DNA of 64,000 nucleotides from Prevotella sp. (GTDB lineage Bacteria > Bacteroidota > Bacteroidia > Bacteroidales > Bacteroidaceae): positions 54,375 through 118,374 of the forward strand of contig JAFQQY010000050.1 of NCBI GenBank assembly GCA_017410365.1, given 5' to 3'. Positions within the stretch are counted from its first letter, which is position 1; every line of letters begins with the position of its first letter. Under the pieces are notes generated by a model. That model did not search any database. It had not been told where the DNA came from and saw only the letters and a program-made list of their open reading frames with translations. Below are positions 34,543-43,398 of the stretch, piece after piece. A program made the translations under genes and the position numbers.

Positions 34543-35544
34543 TTATTCTTTCCACTTAGCTCCTTCTCTGAGCACAAATTCGATGTTCTTATTTGACGGA
34601 ACTGTAGGCTTTGTCCACTCGCCACTGAACACCTGGATAGTGGTCTTCTTGCCCTCAGGTGCCTTGTCAACAGCCTCCTGAACATCAAAGTACTGACCTA
34701 TACCGTTGCTTGCAACTGACATGTCGTAGTGAACAACATGCTTCTTCAGCTCTGGTACCTGTTCGCCTATGGCATCTGCAAGCAAAGAAGCCACAACATG
34801 CGCACCATATATATTATAATGTGTGTTGTCCTGTCGTCCCTTTGGGATTGTCGGTTCTTCACCTGGCAGGAACCACATGTGCAACTTACGAGATTCCTTA
34901 GGTCCCAAACCTTGCTCAAGGTTATGAGTAATGCGGTTGGCATCTACGAAAGGTACGCACATCTCCTGTGCCACATGAGCAGGAGAGAATAGATAAGCGC
35001 CATGAGTATCAACAAGGGTATCGCCCTCAATCTGCTCAACCTTGGCACCAGTGGTGTTTCTCAGCGCTTCATCATCATCGTTTTTAGGAGTTATCTTATA
35101 GAAATTGCGGCGCACTACGGCATTGAAAAGCACAGGTTTGCCACCCTTTTCACGTGTCTCGCGAACAAACTTGCGAAGATAATCGTCGAATGTTGTTCCC
35201 GGAACGGTATGACGGTCTTGCTTTGGCTTCTCGTCGTTATGTCCGAACTGTATGAAAACATAATCACCCGGCTTTATCTGGTCGAGAATTCTCTGCCATC
35301 TGCCCTCGTTGACGAAGCTGCGAGACGAGCGACCGTTCTGCGCATGGTTGTCAACACGTATGCCTTCGTCGTAATAGCATTGCAATGCCATACCCCAGCC
35401 GCGCTCCTTGGCGCCGTTCTTTATGCTCTTGTTGGCCATAGTAGAATCACCAATCATGAAGATGGTTATCACACGGTCTTGCTTGAAAGCTGAAAGAACG
35501 AAAAAGGCTATCAAGGCATAAATAATATACTTGCTTTTTCTCAT
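34543..35544 (-). CDS. Rhamnogalacturonan acetylesterase (SGNH, CE12-type) with pectinesterase remnant
   Basis: Removes acetyl groups from rhamnogalacturonan I. Start at MRKSKYIIYALIAFFV (signal or anchor); the longer frame runs into hisS. SGNH blocks: GDSTMA (Ser), NGRSSRSF (Asn), FIQFGHNDEKPKQ, and NTHYNIYGA (catalytic Asp/His pair). After residue about 275 come 55 residues that look like the first coil of a pectin methylesterase: VASNGIGQYFDVQEAVDKAP, TTIQVFSGEW, and NIEFVLREGAKW, where the protein stops. The rest of that domain is missing, so this looks like a truncated CE12-CE8 fusion. Confidence 0.87.
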   Translation of the reverse strand: MRKSKYIIYALIAFFVLSAFKQDRVITIFMIGDSTMANKSIKNGAKERGWGMALQCYYDEGIRVDNHAQNGRSSRSFVNEGRWQRILDQIKPGDYVFIQFGHNDEKPKQDRHTVPGTTFDDYLRKFVRETREKGGKPVLFNAVVRRNFYKITPKNDDDEALRNTTGAKVEQIEGDTLVDTHGAYLFSPAHVAQEMCVPFVDANRITHNLEQGLGPKESRKLHMWFLPGEEPTIPKGRQDNTHYNIYGAHVVASLLADAIGEQVPELKKHVVHYDMSVASNGIGQYFDVQEAVDKAPEGKKTTIQVFSGEWTKPTVPSNKNIEFVLREGAKWKE

Positions 35545-35551
35545 AAGAATA

Positions 35552-36913
35552 TCATTTAACGATTTCAATAAGTTCTTCAGCAGAAACCATCTTCTGCTCA
35601 CCTGTAACCATGTTCTTCAGCATCACCTTGCCCTCGGCAATCTCTGTTTCGCCAGCCATGGCAACAAATGCTATCTGCTTTGCATTGGCATATGTCATCT
35701 GCTTCTTCATCTTGACAGCATCAGGATACATCTCTACCTGAATGCCAGCCTGACGTGCCTTGTTGACTATTGGCAAACAATAAGCCGTTTCCTTATCGCC
35801 GAAGTTCACAAAGAGCAGTTTGGTACTTGCTACCGCATCCTTTGGATAAAGGTCGAGGGTGTTGAGAACATCAAATATGCGGTCAGCACCGAAAGAGATG
35901 CCCACTCCGCTGATGCCCGGCATACCGAAAATACCTGTAAGGTTGTCATAGCGTCCACCTCCAGTAATGCTACCCATCGGCGTGTCGAGAGCTTTGACCT
36001 CGAAAATGGCACCGGTATAATAGTTGAGTCCTCGTGCAAGGGTAAGGTCCAACTGAATCTCATTGTTCAAACCTACCACCTTCAACGTGTCGAGAATGAA
36101 GCGTATTTCTTCTACACCCTTCAAGCCAATCGCACTATCTGAAAGTACGTTCTTGATGGTGTAAAGCTTCTCTTCGTTAGTGCCTGAAAGCGAAATTATC
36201 GGTTGAAGTTTCTCTATAGCTTCTGAGTTCAAACCGTTGTCAGCCAACTCCTTGTTAACGTTATCAAGACCTATCTTATCCAATTTGTCTATTGCAACGG
36301 TTATGTCAACAATCTTGTCGGCAGCACCTATAACTTCAGCTATACCCGTTAGTATCTTTCGGTTGTTAATCTTTATCTGAACCCTGATGCCGAAACGCGT
36401 AAATACGGTATCTACAATCTGCATCAGCTCTACCTCGTTGAGCAGAGAATCGCTTCCCACAACGTCAGCATCACACTGATAAAACTCGCGGTATCTGCCC
36501 CTTTGAGGACGGTCGGCACGCCAAACAGGTTGTATCTGATAGCGCTTGAACGGCATCTGCAACTCGTCGCGATGCATCACAACGTATCGGGCGAAAGGAA
36601 CGGTGAGGTCGTAGCGCAATCCCTTCTCGCAAAGCTTTGCCGCCATGCGGAGCGAATTCTTCTCAGCCAGTTCTTCGTCAGATATCTTACTCAGATAATC
36701 GCCGCTGTTCAGTACCTTGAAAAGCAGTTTGTCGCCTTCCTCGCCATATTTTCCCATCAACGTCTGAAGGGTTTCAATGGCAGGTGTTTCTATCTGCTGA
36801 AAGCCGTAAAGGGCATAGACAGAACGGATAGTATCGAATATATAGTTACGCTTTGCCATCTCAACAGGAGAGAAGTCGCGCGTACCCTTTGGAATACTTG
36901 GTTTTTGAGCCAT
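35552..36913 (-). CDS. hisS: Histidyl-tRNA synthetase
   Basis: 453 residues, class II synthetase. Motif 1 region near IETPAIETL, motif 2 [28 protein letters not shown] (TATR-like loop), histidine-binding [14 protein letters not shown], and motif 3 GGGRYDNL...[12 protein letters not shown]-terminal anticodon domain. N terminus [13 protein letters not shown] is the family start. It follows purA by 6 bp and precedes the acetylesterase by 7 bp, so a housekeeping gene shares a message with a polysaccharide-degrading one. Confidence 0.96.
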   Translation of the reverse strand: MAQKPSIPKGTRDFSPVEMAKRNYIFDTIRSVYALYGFQQIETPAIETLQTLMGKYGEEGDKLLFKVLNSGDYLSKISDEELAEKNSLRMAAKLCEKGLRYDLTVPFARYVVMHRDELQMPFKRYQIQPVWRADRPQRGRYREFYQCDADVVGSDSLLNEVELMQIVDTVFTRFGIRVQIKINNRKILTGIAEVIGAADKIVDITVAIDKLDKIGLDNVNKELADNGLNSEAIEKLQPIISLSGTNEEKLYTIKNVLSDSAIGLKGVEEIRFILDTLKVVGLNNEIQLDLTLARGLNYYTGAIFEVKALDTPMGSITGGGRYDNLTGIFGMPGISGVGISFGADRIFDVLNTLDLYPKDAVASTKLLFVNFGDKETAYCLPIVNKARQAGIQVEMYPDAVKMKKQMTYANAKQIAFVAMAGETEIAEGKVMLKNMVTGEQKMVSAEELIEIVK

Positions 36914-36919
36914 TGCTAA

Positions 36920-38191
36920 TTACTTTCTTACAATTGTCTGGTCGCGGTCAGGACCTATTGAGATGATACAGATAGGTGTTTCGAGCTGTTCTTCGAGGAA
37001 CTTGATGTAGTCGCTGAACTCCTTCGGGAACTGCTCTTCGCTCGTGAAACCGGTCATGTCGGTCTTCCAACCTGGCAACTCAACATAAACAGGTTCGATA
37101 CCTTCTTTGATGCTATATGGGAAATAGTCGATTTGTTTGCCATGCTGCTTGTAGGCAACACATGCCTTGATTGTCTCGAAGGTGTCGAGAACGTCGCTCT
37201 TCATCATAATAAGCTTGGTAACACCGTTAATCATGATAGAATACTTCAAAGCTACGAGGTCAATCCAACCGCAACGGCGCTCACGACCGGTTACAGCACC
37301 GAACTCATGCCCCAACTGACGGATTGTGGCACCAGTCTCATCGAAGAGTTCTGTCGGGAATGGACCTGCACCAACACGTGTGCAATATGCCTTCATGATT
37401 CCATAGACATCGCCTATACGGTTAGGGCCGATGCCAAGACCGGTACATGCACCTGCACAGATGGTATTTGAAGATGTTACGAATGGATATGAACCGAAGT
37501 CAACATCAAGCAATGTACCCTGAGCGCCCTCGCAAAGAACACTCTTGCCGCTCTTGAGAATGTTGTTTATCTCATGCTCAGAATCGACGATTGGGAACTG
37601 GCGGAGATACTCGATGCCCTCAAGCCACTTCTTTTCTACCTCTGCGATGTCGTAGTCGAAGTTCATTGACTTTAGAATAGCCTCATGACGCGCTTTGCAA
37701 GCTGCATATTTCTGCTCGAAATTCTCAAAGATATCACCTACACGAAGACCAACGCGAGAGATTTTGTCGGTATATGTAGGACCGATTCCCTTACCGGTCG
37801 TTCCCACCTTGCTCTTGCCCTTGGCTGCCTCGTAGGCTGCATCAAGCACACGATGAGTAGGCATGATGAGGTGAGCCTTCTTTGAAATCTGCAGACGACT
37901 CTTCAAGTCATGGCCGCTGGCTTCGAGAGACTTTGCCTCTTCCATAAACAAATCCGGAGCAAGAACAACACCGTTGCCGATGATATTCACCTTGCCACCC
38001 TGAAAAATACCTGAAGGAATGCTGCGTAGCACATACTTCTGTCCTTCAAACTCAAGTGTATGACCTGCGTTAGGACCTCCCTGAAAGCGGGCTACTACAT
38101 CATACTTAGGTGTCAACACGTCAACAACCTTACCCTTACCTTCATCGCCCCACTGCAAACCAAGCAGGACATCTACCTTACCTTTGTTCAT
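36920..38191 (-). CDS. purA: Adenylosuccinate synthetase
   Basis: GTP-dependent ligation of aspartate to IMP in AMP synthesis. 423 residues: VLLGLQWGDEGKGKVVD (catalytic Asp, P-loop), QGGPNAGHT (catalytic His), GTTGKGIGPTY, EGAQGTLLDVDFG, and the C-terminal GPDRDQTI. Normal length. It follows fur by 14 bp on the minus strand, so Fur-linked co-transcription is likely. Confidence 0.96.
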   Translation of the reverse strand: MNKGKVDVLLGLQWGDEGKGKVVDVLTPKYDVVARFQGGPNAGHTLEFEGQKYVLRSIPSGIFQGGKVNIIGNGVVLAPDLFMEEAKSLEASGHDLKSRLQISKKAHLIMPTHRVLDAAYEAAKGKSKVGTTGKGIGPTYTDKISRVGLRVGDIFENFEQKYAACKARHEAILKSMNFDYDIAEVEKKWLEGIEYLRQFPIVDSEHEINNILKSGKSVLCEGAQGTLLDVDFGSYPFVTSSNTICAGACTGLGIGPNRIGDVYGIMKAYCTRVGAGPFPTELFDETGATIRQLGHEFGAVTGRERRCGWIDLVALKYSIMINGVTKLIMMKSDVLDTFETIKACVAYKQHGKQIDYFPYSIKEGIEPVYVELPGWKTDMTGFTSEEQFPKEFSDYIKFLEEQLETPICIISIGPDRDQTIVRK

Positions 38192-38205
38192 TTTGTTTTA
38201 TGATT

Positions 38206-38688
38206 TTATGATTTTTGTTTCTTTTCTATACTATTACGTCTTGTTATCTTTGCCTGACAGGTGCTGCATACACCGTAGATATACAAGGCGAAACCATCTC
38301 TGCGGAAGCGCTTGAGGCGCAATTCATCGATTGACTTGCTGATTACTGAAGACTTTACTTCCGTCACCTTACCGCAAACGGTGCATATCTGATGACAATG
38401 GCTGTTATTGTCGAAGCAGGCTTCGTATTTTGTGGTTCCTTGAAATCTGTGTCTTATGATTAACCGCAACTCCATAAACAATTTAATCGTGTTATAGAGA
38501 GTTGCCCTGCTTACCGGAAAGTGTGATTCATTTAGAAGTTTTTCGCCCAATTCTTCAAGTGTAAAGTGTCCCTTAATACTATATACAGCATCAAGTATGG
38601 CATAGCGCTCTGGAGTTTTCCTATGGTTGTTATGCTCCAGATAATTTGTCAGAATTTGCTTGGCAGACGTTTTTACACTATCTTTCAT
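38206..38688 (-). CDS. Fur-family transcriptional regulator
   Basis: 160 residues. Winged helix (PERYAILDAVYSIKGHFTLEEL, VSRATLYNTIKLFMEL), then a dimer/metal domain with HCHQICTVCGKV and CSTCQ, a pair of CxxC motifs forming the structural zinc site. Conserved HCHQ supports a Fur/PerR-like sensor; iron versus peroxide sensing cannot be settled here. A minus-strand -7 box lies at 38714-38721, and no clear Fur box was identified. First gene of the fur-purA-hisS run. Confidence 0.9.
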   Translation of the reverse strand: MKDSVKTSAKQILTNYLEHNNHRKTPERYAILDAVYSIKGHFTLEELGEKLLNESHFPVSRATLYNTIKLFMELRLIIRHRFQGTTKYEACFDNNSHCHQICTVCGKVTEVKSSVISKSIDELRLKRFRRDGFALYIYGVCSTCQAKITRRNSIEKKQKS

Positions 38689-38752
38689 TTCTGTGAAACT
38701 TCCAAAAACAGCACAAAATTAATATATTTTATTTATATATTGCAACTATTAT

Positions 38753-39376
38753 TTAAAAAAGTTCTAAATTTAATTGCTCGAGTGCCTTTTTTATCTGCGT
38801 TTCCTTATCATCGCTCAAATCAGCAAAATGCTGTGCGCTCAAAATGGCTGCTTTTTTCACCATGAATGAATCGCCTGTCAAAGCCACTGTTAGAGACTTG
38901 AAATAGCGGTTGGCTTCTTCATCAGAAAAGCATGTGCCTTTCTTGAAAAGGCGAGAAAGAACGTTATATCCACACAAGCGATAGAGTTCTGCTTCTGACT
39001 CTATCCATGACAACGACTTAGATGAAGCACAGGCGACATGCTGAAGAAGATTAAACGAAGACAGTTCAGCAATCTCCTGAGTTGAAACTTGTTGCATCCA
39101 TTCATCAACGGCCTCAGGAGTCATTTCCTCTGGCGGCATTATCATCGTTGCTATAATCTTGCACTCTCTCACGTTCTCCTTCCATAAGGCATTTGCAAGT
39201 TCACCATTATAACCAATCTTCTTTGCCTTCTCTTTGAGCATAGACAGAGAAGCGCCCCAGTTCAAACTATAATTGACCCCCTTCTCACGCATCGACGAAG
39301 CCGTAACTCCGTTCATCATCAAACGAAAAGAGCGCTTTATCTCCTTAACCTGTTCGTTAATATCTATGTTTGACAT
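38753..39376 (-). CDS. DNA alkylation repair (HEAT-like) protein
   Basis: 207 residues, all-helical, resembling the AlkD-type DNA alkylation repair family: MRLKxxG-like NYSLNWGASLSMLKEKAKKI, ALWKENVRECKIIATM, and repeated HEAT-like helices. Members excise alkylated bases or bind such DNA. It follows the M49 peptidase gene by 2 bp in a three-gene unit. The usual acidic catalytic residue cannot be confirmed by eye. Confidence 0.75.
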   Translation of the reverse strand: MSNIDINEQVKEIKRSFRLMMNGVTASSMREKGVNYSLNWGASLSMLKEKAKKIGYNGELANALWKENVRECKIIATMIMPPEEMTPEAVDEWMQQVSTQEIAELSSFNLLQHVACASSKSLSWIESEAELYRLCGYNVLSRLFKKGTCFSDEEANRYFKSLTVALTGDSFMVKKAAILSAQHFADLSDDKETQIKKALEQLNLELF

Positions 39377-39378
39377 AA

Positions 39379-41334
39379 CTAAATGAGTGTTGAATATTCG
39401 TTACTATATCGAAGCATCTGATGTGAATAGCTCTCGGAATAGTTCAGTTTAATATCTGTTATTTCGCCTTTGGCATTCTTAACCGGAAGCATTACTGGAT
39501 TCAGGAATCCCTTATATGGTGCTATGTTGAGCTTATTGAACCTTTCGAGCACTTCCTTGTGCAACTGCTCGTCGATAGTTACAGCATAGGTCTCCACCAA
39601 CTGGCGCGCCGCATCATAGTCACCCTCACTCTTTATGCGCTGAATCTCAGCAAGAAGAGTGGCAAAGTGCTTTCTAAGTTGTTTGTAGTCAGAAATCTGC
39701 ACATAGGTTTTTCCGTCCTTTTTCACCAAAGAAACGCAATCACCCTGTGCCAGGCACCACCGTGCTATAAGTGCCCGGTTGCGCATGTGAGCTTCTTCTA
39801 TCTGCTGACCTTCGTTTATTCTCACCAACTGAGTCATCAATCCGTTAAGTATATAAGTGTAGTATTGCGACTTGAAAGCTTCTGCATCGGGCACAAGACC
39901 AAGTTCAATCATCTTCTTGTCTGCAATGTAGTAAAGGCCGAACAAATCGGCTCGTGCCTCTTCTATAGTGCTTGCATAGGTCTTCAGAGCGTCGAAGTCA
40001 ACACCGTCAAGGAGTTTCCCGCTGCCATGCCCCAAGCATTCGTGTAAATCTGTGTGCAAATCATCACAGACATCAGAGTATTTTCTGATGCTTGCCAATG
40101 TCTCTTCGTCGATGACAAACTCATCCATCATACCACTGCCCTTCGCCACCTTGTTGTATGCCTCCGTCAGATTGCCAATGGTTACGCTCTTGCTACCATA
40201 TTCAGCTCTTATCCAATCGGCATTAGGAAGATTTATGCCGATGGCTGTAGATGGATACTCGTCGCCTCCAAGCATGGCTGCACATACCACATTTGCCACA
40301 ACACCCTTCACAACCTCCTTCTTGAATCTGGCATCAACAGGCGAGTGGTCTTCAAACCATTGTGCGTTGTCGCTAATCAGTCGCGTGCGCTTGGTTGCTT
40401 CCAAATCTTTATACTCAACAATGCCTTCCCACGATGCCTTGATGCCCAGCGGGTCGCCATAAACTTCGATGAATCCGTTGATGAAATCTATCTTGCCATC
40501 GAGTTCTTTTAACCATTCAATAGAATATTCATCAAACGTTTGTAAATCACCTGTCTTATAATAATTTATAAGCTTACTGATAGCAACTGCCTGCTGCTCG
40601 TTTTCAGTAACTTCTCTTGCCTTTTCCAACCAATAGATTATATGCCTTATGGCGTTGCCGTACTTGCCGTCAGCATGCCAAACTTCTTCTCGTAAGATGC
40701 CGTTTTCCTTTATAAGTTTTGAGTTCAAACCGTATGACGGTTGGGCATTCGACTTGTCTAAATCCTTAAGCTTGGAATAGTAGTCTTCCACCTCCTTCTG
40801 ACTAACATTTTCGTAGTAGTTGCAAGCAGAAGCTGCCACCACGTCGATGCCGTTGTCGGTATTGACACGCTTTGGCAACACCTCGGCATCAAAGATTACA
40901 GGACGGAGTACTTCAAACAGTTGCTCAACGGTTTGTCCCGACTCCAATGGCAACTTCTGAGGAATCACCTGCCTCATGCAGGCAAGCAGGTAATCGGCAG
41001 AGAAACCTGGCACAAACTTGTCGCAACCATAATGATGATAGATGCCGTTGGAAAACCACACGCGCTTCAGATAGACCACGAGCGCCTTAAAGTCGTCCGT
41101 TTCACGGTAGATAGTCATATCGGTGTATACAACCTCAAGCACCTTTCTTATCTTCAGGTTGTACTTTCCAAACTGGTCAAAGGTGATGTCACGACCGTAG
41201 AGTGTGGCTTGCGAGAGATAGTAAATGTATAGCTTTTCCTTAAGACTCAGGTTTTCAAAACCGTTAAGCCTATATCTAAGCACCTGAATATCAGCAAAGC
41301 GCTCGTCGGAGTAGTTGAATCTCTGTTCCATCAT
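39379..41334 (-). CDS. Dipeptidyl-peptidase III (M49 metallopeptidase)
   Basis: 651 residues. Zinc site HECLGHGSGKLL (HExxxH, as in Bacteroides DPP III, where HECLGH replaces HELLGH) and downstream TIEEARADLFGLYY supplying the third zinc ligand. It removes dipeptides from the N terminus of oligopeptides. No signal peptide, so cytoplasmic. The start overlaps the AraC-type regulator gene by 4 bp, so the two are translationally coupled. Confidence 0.92.
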   Translation of the reverse strand: MMEQRFNYSDERFADIQVLRYRLNGFENLSLKEKLYIYYLSQATLYGRDITFDQFGKYNLKIRKVLEVVYTDMTIYRETDDFKALVVYLKRVWFSNGIYHHYGCDKFVPGFSADYLLACMRQVIPQKLPLESGQTVEQLFEVLRPVIFDAEVLPKRVNTDNGIDVVAASACNYYENVSQKEVEDYYSKLKDLDKSNAQPSYGLNSKLIKENGILREEVWHADGKYGNAIRHIIYWLEKAREVTENEQQAVAISKLINYYKTGDLQTFDEYSIEWLKELDGKIDFINGFIEVYGDPLGIKASWEGIVEYKDLEATKRTRLISDNAQWFEDHSPVDARFKKEVVKGVVANVVCAAMLGGDEYPSTAIGINLPNADWIRAEYGSKSVTIGNLTEAYNKVAKGSGMMDEFVIDEETLASIRKYSDVCDDLHTDLHECLGHGSGKLLDGVDFDALKTYASTIEEARADLFGLYYIADKKMIELGLVPDAEAFKSQYYTYILNGLMTQLVRINEGQQIEEAHMRNRALIARWCLAQGDCVSLVKKDGKTYVQISDYKQLRKHFATLLAEIQRIKSEGDYDAARQLVETYAVTIDEQLHKEVLERFNKLNIAPYKGFLNPVMLPVKNAKGEITDIKLNYSESYSHQMLRYSNEYSTLI

Positions 41335-41789
41335 TTCGCCTGCTTTTTGTTGGTTTCGCCTTTCTTTTCGTCAGCATAAATGATATGATGCTTTTTAAAG
41401 TCTACCGGCGTGATGCCGTTCACCTTGTAAAAAGCGCTATAGAATGACTGACGTGTGGAAAAACCAACCATTTCACTTACCTCTTCGATGTTCAAATCCT
41501 GGTAACGCTTATCTATGAGTATACCCATAGCCTCTTCGATGCGGAACTTGTTGACGAACGATTTGTAGTTCATTTGGAACCTCACGTTGAAAACCGCCGA
41601 GAGGTATCTTGTATTTGTGTTTAGGTCGAAAGCCAACTTCTTTGCAGAATAGTCAGGGTCTTTATATTTCTTCTGCATGACTATTATGTCAAGTATCTTT
41701 TCTTTCAGCTCGTCCATAAGCTTTGGATTGACCATGGTTTTATATGCGGCCTTCTTTTCCTTAATTTCCTTTATATTATATTTTGTCAT
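41331..41789 (-). CDS. AraC-type HTH regulator (no sensor domain)
   Basis: 152 residues. After a helical N terminus (KEIKEKKAAYKTMVNPKL) comes a double helix-turn-helix: DYSAKKLAFDLNTNTRYLSAVF and LNIEEVSEMVGFSTRQSFYSAFYKVNGITPVDFKKHH, the AraC signature. There is no ligand-binding domain, like the C-terminal output domain of Bacteroides hybrid regulators. It is followed by DPP III with a 4-bp overlap and probably controls that unit or itself. Promoter -7 box at 41847-41854 (minus). Confidence 0.85.
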   Translation of the reverse strand: MTKYNIKEIKEKKAAYKTMVNPKLMDELKEKILDIIVMQKKYKDPDYSAKKLAFDLNTNTRYLSAVFNVRFQMNYKSFVNKFRIEEAMGILIDKRYQDLNIEEVSEMVGFSTRQSFYSAFYKVNGITPVDFKKHHIIYADEKKGETNKKQAK

Positions 41790-41854
41790 AGCTATGTTGT
41801 ATTTTCATTATTTTGGCTACTACCTATGAAAGTATAATGCTGAATGCAAAATTA

Positions 41855-42070
41855 ATAAATAATCCTTACAATTATTTCCTTTTCTTTTCTCATTTTAGAA
41901 ATAATAACATAACTTTTTACACAATCTGTGATTATTATGGACCTCTACGGCATATTGCCCCACCTCTTCTGGCACAAACTACTAAAAAACTCCTGAAATC
42001 AATCGTTTGCATAAAATATTCCAAAATGTGTGCCCACACAGTAAATTTTGCAAAAAATTATTCTCAAAAT
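41855..42070. other. Intergenic, nothing recognised
   Basis: Between the AraC-type promoter and the small-RNA promoter; AT-rich, with no supported gene. A plus-strand frame (41813-42079) is low quality and has no promoter. Confidence 0.4.
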
Positions 42071-42071
42071 G

Positions 42072-42103
42072 TTTGTTAGATTAAAAAAAATTATATAAAT
42101 TTG
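42072..42103 (+). promoter_or_regulatory. Promoter of the candidate small RNA
   Basis: TTTG (42072-42075), 20 nt, TAAATTTG (42096-42103). Consensus spacing; start predicted near 42109. Confidence 0.65.
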
Positions 42104-42108
42104 CACTC

Positions 42109-42199
42109 GTTATCCTGAAAACAATCTTTTTACCTTAAAAGACTAATACCTATTGAAGATTGAAGCGGTTGCCTGTGAGGGTCATCGCTTTATTTTTTT
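42109..42199 (+). ncRNA. Candidate small RNA upstream of rplU
   Basis: A roughly 90-nt unit with a consensus promoter and a strong terminator but no ORF. The 3' hairpin (42163-42190) pairs AAGCGGT with ATCGCTT, continues with GCCT against AGGGT, has a GTGA (GNRA) loop, and is followed by TATTTTTTT. It could be an independent small RNA or a terminated leader of the ribosomal genes. I do not recognise a known family. Confidence 0.5.
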
Positions 42200-42272
42200 A
42201 TTTATACGTTAAATATTATTAAATATCCGTCTGTTTAACGTTTAAAGATTAGTATATCCGGAATTAATATAT

Positions 42273-42365
42273 TAATTTTGCGCCCGATTTAGTCCGTAGA
42301 GGCTCAGAAAAGTGAATGCACGATGCATTTCCGCCCCACGGAAAAACGTTTTAAATTAATAAATA
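42273..42365 (+). promoter_or_regulatory. rplU promoter and structured leader
   Basis: -7 box TAATTTTG (42273-42280). The roughly 80-nt leader holds two perfect hairpins, AATGCA-CGA-TGCATT (42315-42329) and TTTCCG-CCCCA-CGGAAA (42328-42343), sharing two bases, so they compete. This is the size and place expected of an autoregulatory ribosomal-protein leader, but that is inference. Confidence 0.5.
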
Positions 42366-42683
42366 ATGTACGCAATCGTAGAGATTCAAGGACAGCAGTT
42401 CAAGGCTGAAGAGGGCAAAAAGCTCTTCGTACACCACATGAAGGATGTAGAAGCTGGCAACACTGTTGAATTTGAAAAGGTACTGCTCGTAGAAAACGGC
42501 GACTCAGTACAGGTGGGTGCACCAACCGTAGAAGGTGCAAAGGTAGTATGTGAAGTGGTAACACCTCTTGTTAAGGGTGACAAGGTCATCGTTTTCAAGA
42601 TGAAGCGCAGAAAGGATTATCGTAAGAAGAACGGTCACCGCGCACAGTTCACTGAAATTGTAATCAAACAAGTAATCGCTTAA
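42366..42683 (+). CDS. rplU: 50S ribosomal protein L21
   Basis: 105 residues. [19 protein letters not shown] at the start, KVLLVENGD in the middle, and [21 protein letters not shown] near the end are the conserved L21 blocks (the last is the 23S-binding loop). Followed 19 bp later by rpmA, the universal partner. Confidence 0.97.
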   Translation: MYAIVEIQGQQFKAEEGKKLFVHHMKDVEAGNTVEFEKVLLVENGDSVQVGAPTVEGAKVVCEVVTPLVKGDKVIVFKMKRRKDYRKKNGHRAQFTEIVIKQVIA

Positions 42684-42702
42684 AAGTTAGGAGGACTCAA
42701 GA

Positions 42703-42966
42703 ATGGCACATAAAAAAGGTGTGGGTAGTTCTAAGAACGGCCGTGAATCAGCTTCACAACGACTTGGTGTTAAGATCTGGGGTGGTCAGAAGTGCATTGC
42801 TGGCAACATCATCGTACGTCAGCGCGGTACAAAGCACAATCCAGGCAACAATGTAGGTATCGGTAAGGACGACACATTGTTCGCACTCACAGATGGTATT
42901 GTTAACTTCAGAAAGACTCGTGGCAACAAGAGCATCGTGTCTGTAATACCAGAAGCAGAGGCTTAA
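42703..42966 (+). CDS. rpmA: 50S ribosomal protein L27
   Basis: 87 residues: [22 protein letters not shown], followed by [20 protein letters not shown]. It has the short N-terminal tail that reaches the peptidyl-transferase centre, with no Firmicutes-type cleavable leader. AGGAGG-like GGAGGA precedes the start by about 9 nt, one of the few Shine-Dalgarno-like sites in the window. Confidence 0.97.
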   Translation: MAHKKGVGSSKNGRESASQRLGVKIWGGQKCIAGNIIVRQRGTKHNPGNNVGIGKDDTLFALTDGIVNFRKTRGNKSIVSVIPEAEA

Positions 42967-43014
42967 TTTTAAAGAGAAAAAAACAATATAATTTATTCCA
43001 AACAAACAACAGTG

Positions 43015-43053
43015 CCCCCATTTCTCCTAGGAGTTTTGGGGGTTCTGCCTTTT
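43015..43053 (+). terminator. Terminator after rpmA
   Basis: CCCCCA pairs with TGGGGG around an inner CTCCTAGGAG palindrome, followed by TTCTGCCTTTT. A second perfect hairpin, TGGACTTC-AAGTTC-GAAGTCCA, follows at 43055-43076. Confidence 0.7.
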
Positions 43054-43100
43054 ATGGACTTCAAGTTCGAAGTCCACATAGCACACTTATCTTGCCGCCA

Positions 43101-43330
43101 CTTACGCAACACTGTGTAAGATATGCTTCTCCAAACCGCCGTTTTAGACTTCTAAAAGGGCCGTTTGGGTATCGTAAATGGGCCGTTTACCATCGTCAAA
43201 TGCAGCATTTAGATATGACAGGTTTATCTTCACACAGAATTGCCTAAACGCAAAAAAACTGCCACCCAAAACATATTTTAGCATTTATTCCAACAACTAT
43301 AGAATAAATAAGTCAATCAAAGCCATAATA
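43101..43330. repeat. 22-nt-period degenerate array (array C) and flank
   Basis: TTCTAAAAGGGC (43150), TCGTAAATGGGC (43172) and TCGTCAAATGCA (43193) fall at 22 and 21-22 nt steps; GGGCCGTTT occurs twice. CTTAC/GTAAG (43101-43120) forms a small hairpin before it. The consensus NNGTnAAAnGGnC matches array A. The remainder of the rpmA-serS gap holds no gene. Confidence 0.65.
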
Positions 43331-43331
43331 T

Positions 43332-43362
43332 TTTGCCGTTAAGAAAAATTATAGTACCTTTG
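43332..43362 (+). promoter_or_regulatory. Promoter of serS
   Basis: TTTG (43332-43335), 19 nt, TACCTTTG (43355-43362): consensus match about 37 nt before the ATG. Confidence 0.7.
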
Positions 43363-43398
43363 CATTATAATTGAAAATTATAAAAACCGGATATTATT

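Noticed and set aside
41813-42079. 88-codon plus-strand frame
   Set aside because: Very AT-rich and Ile/Asn-heavy; overlaps the AraC-type promoter and has no promoter of its own.
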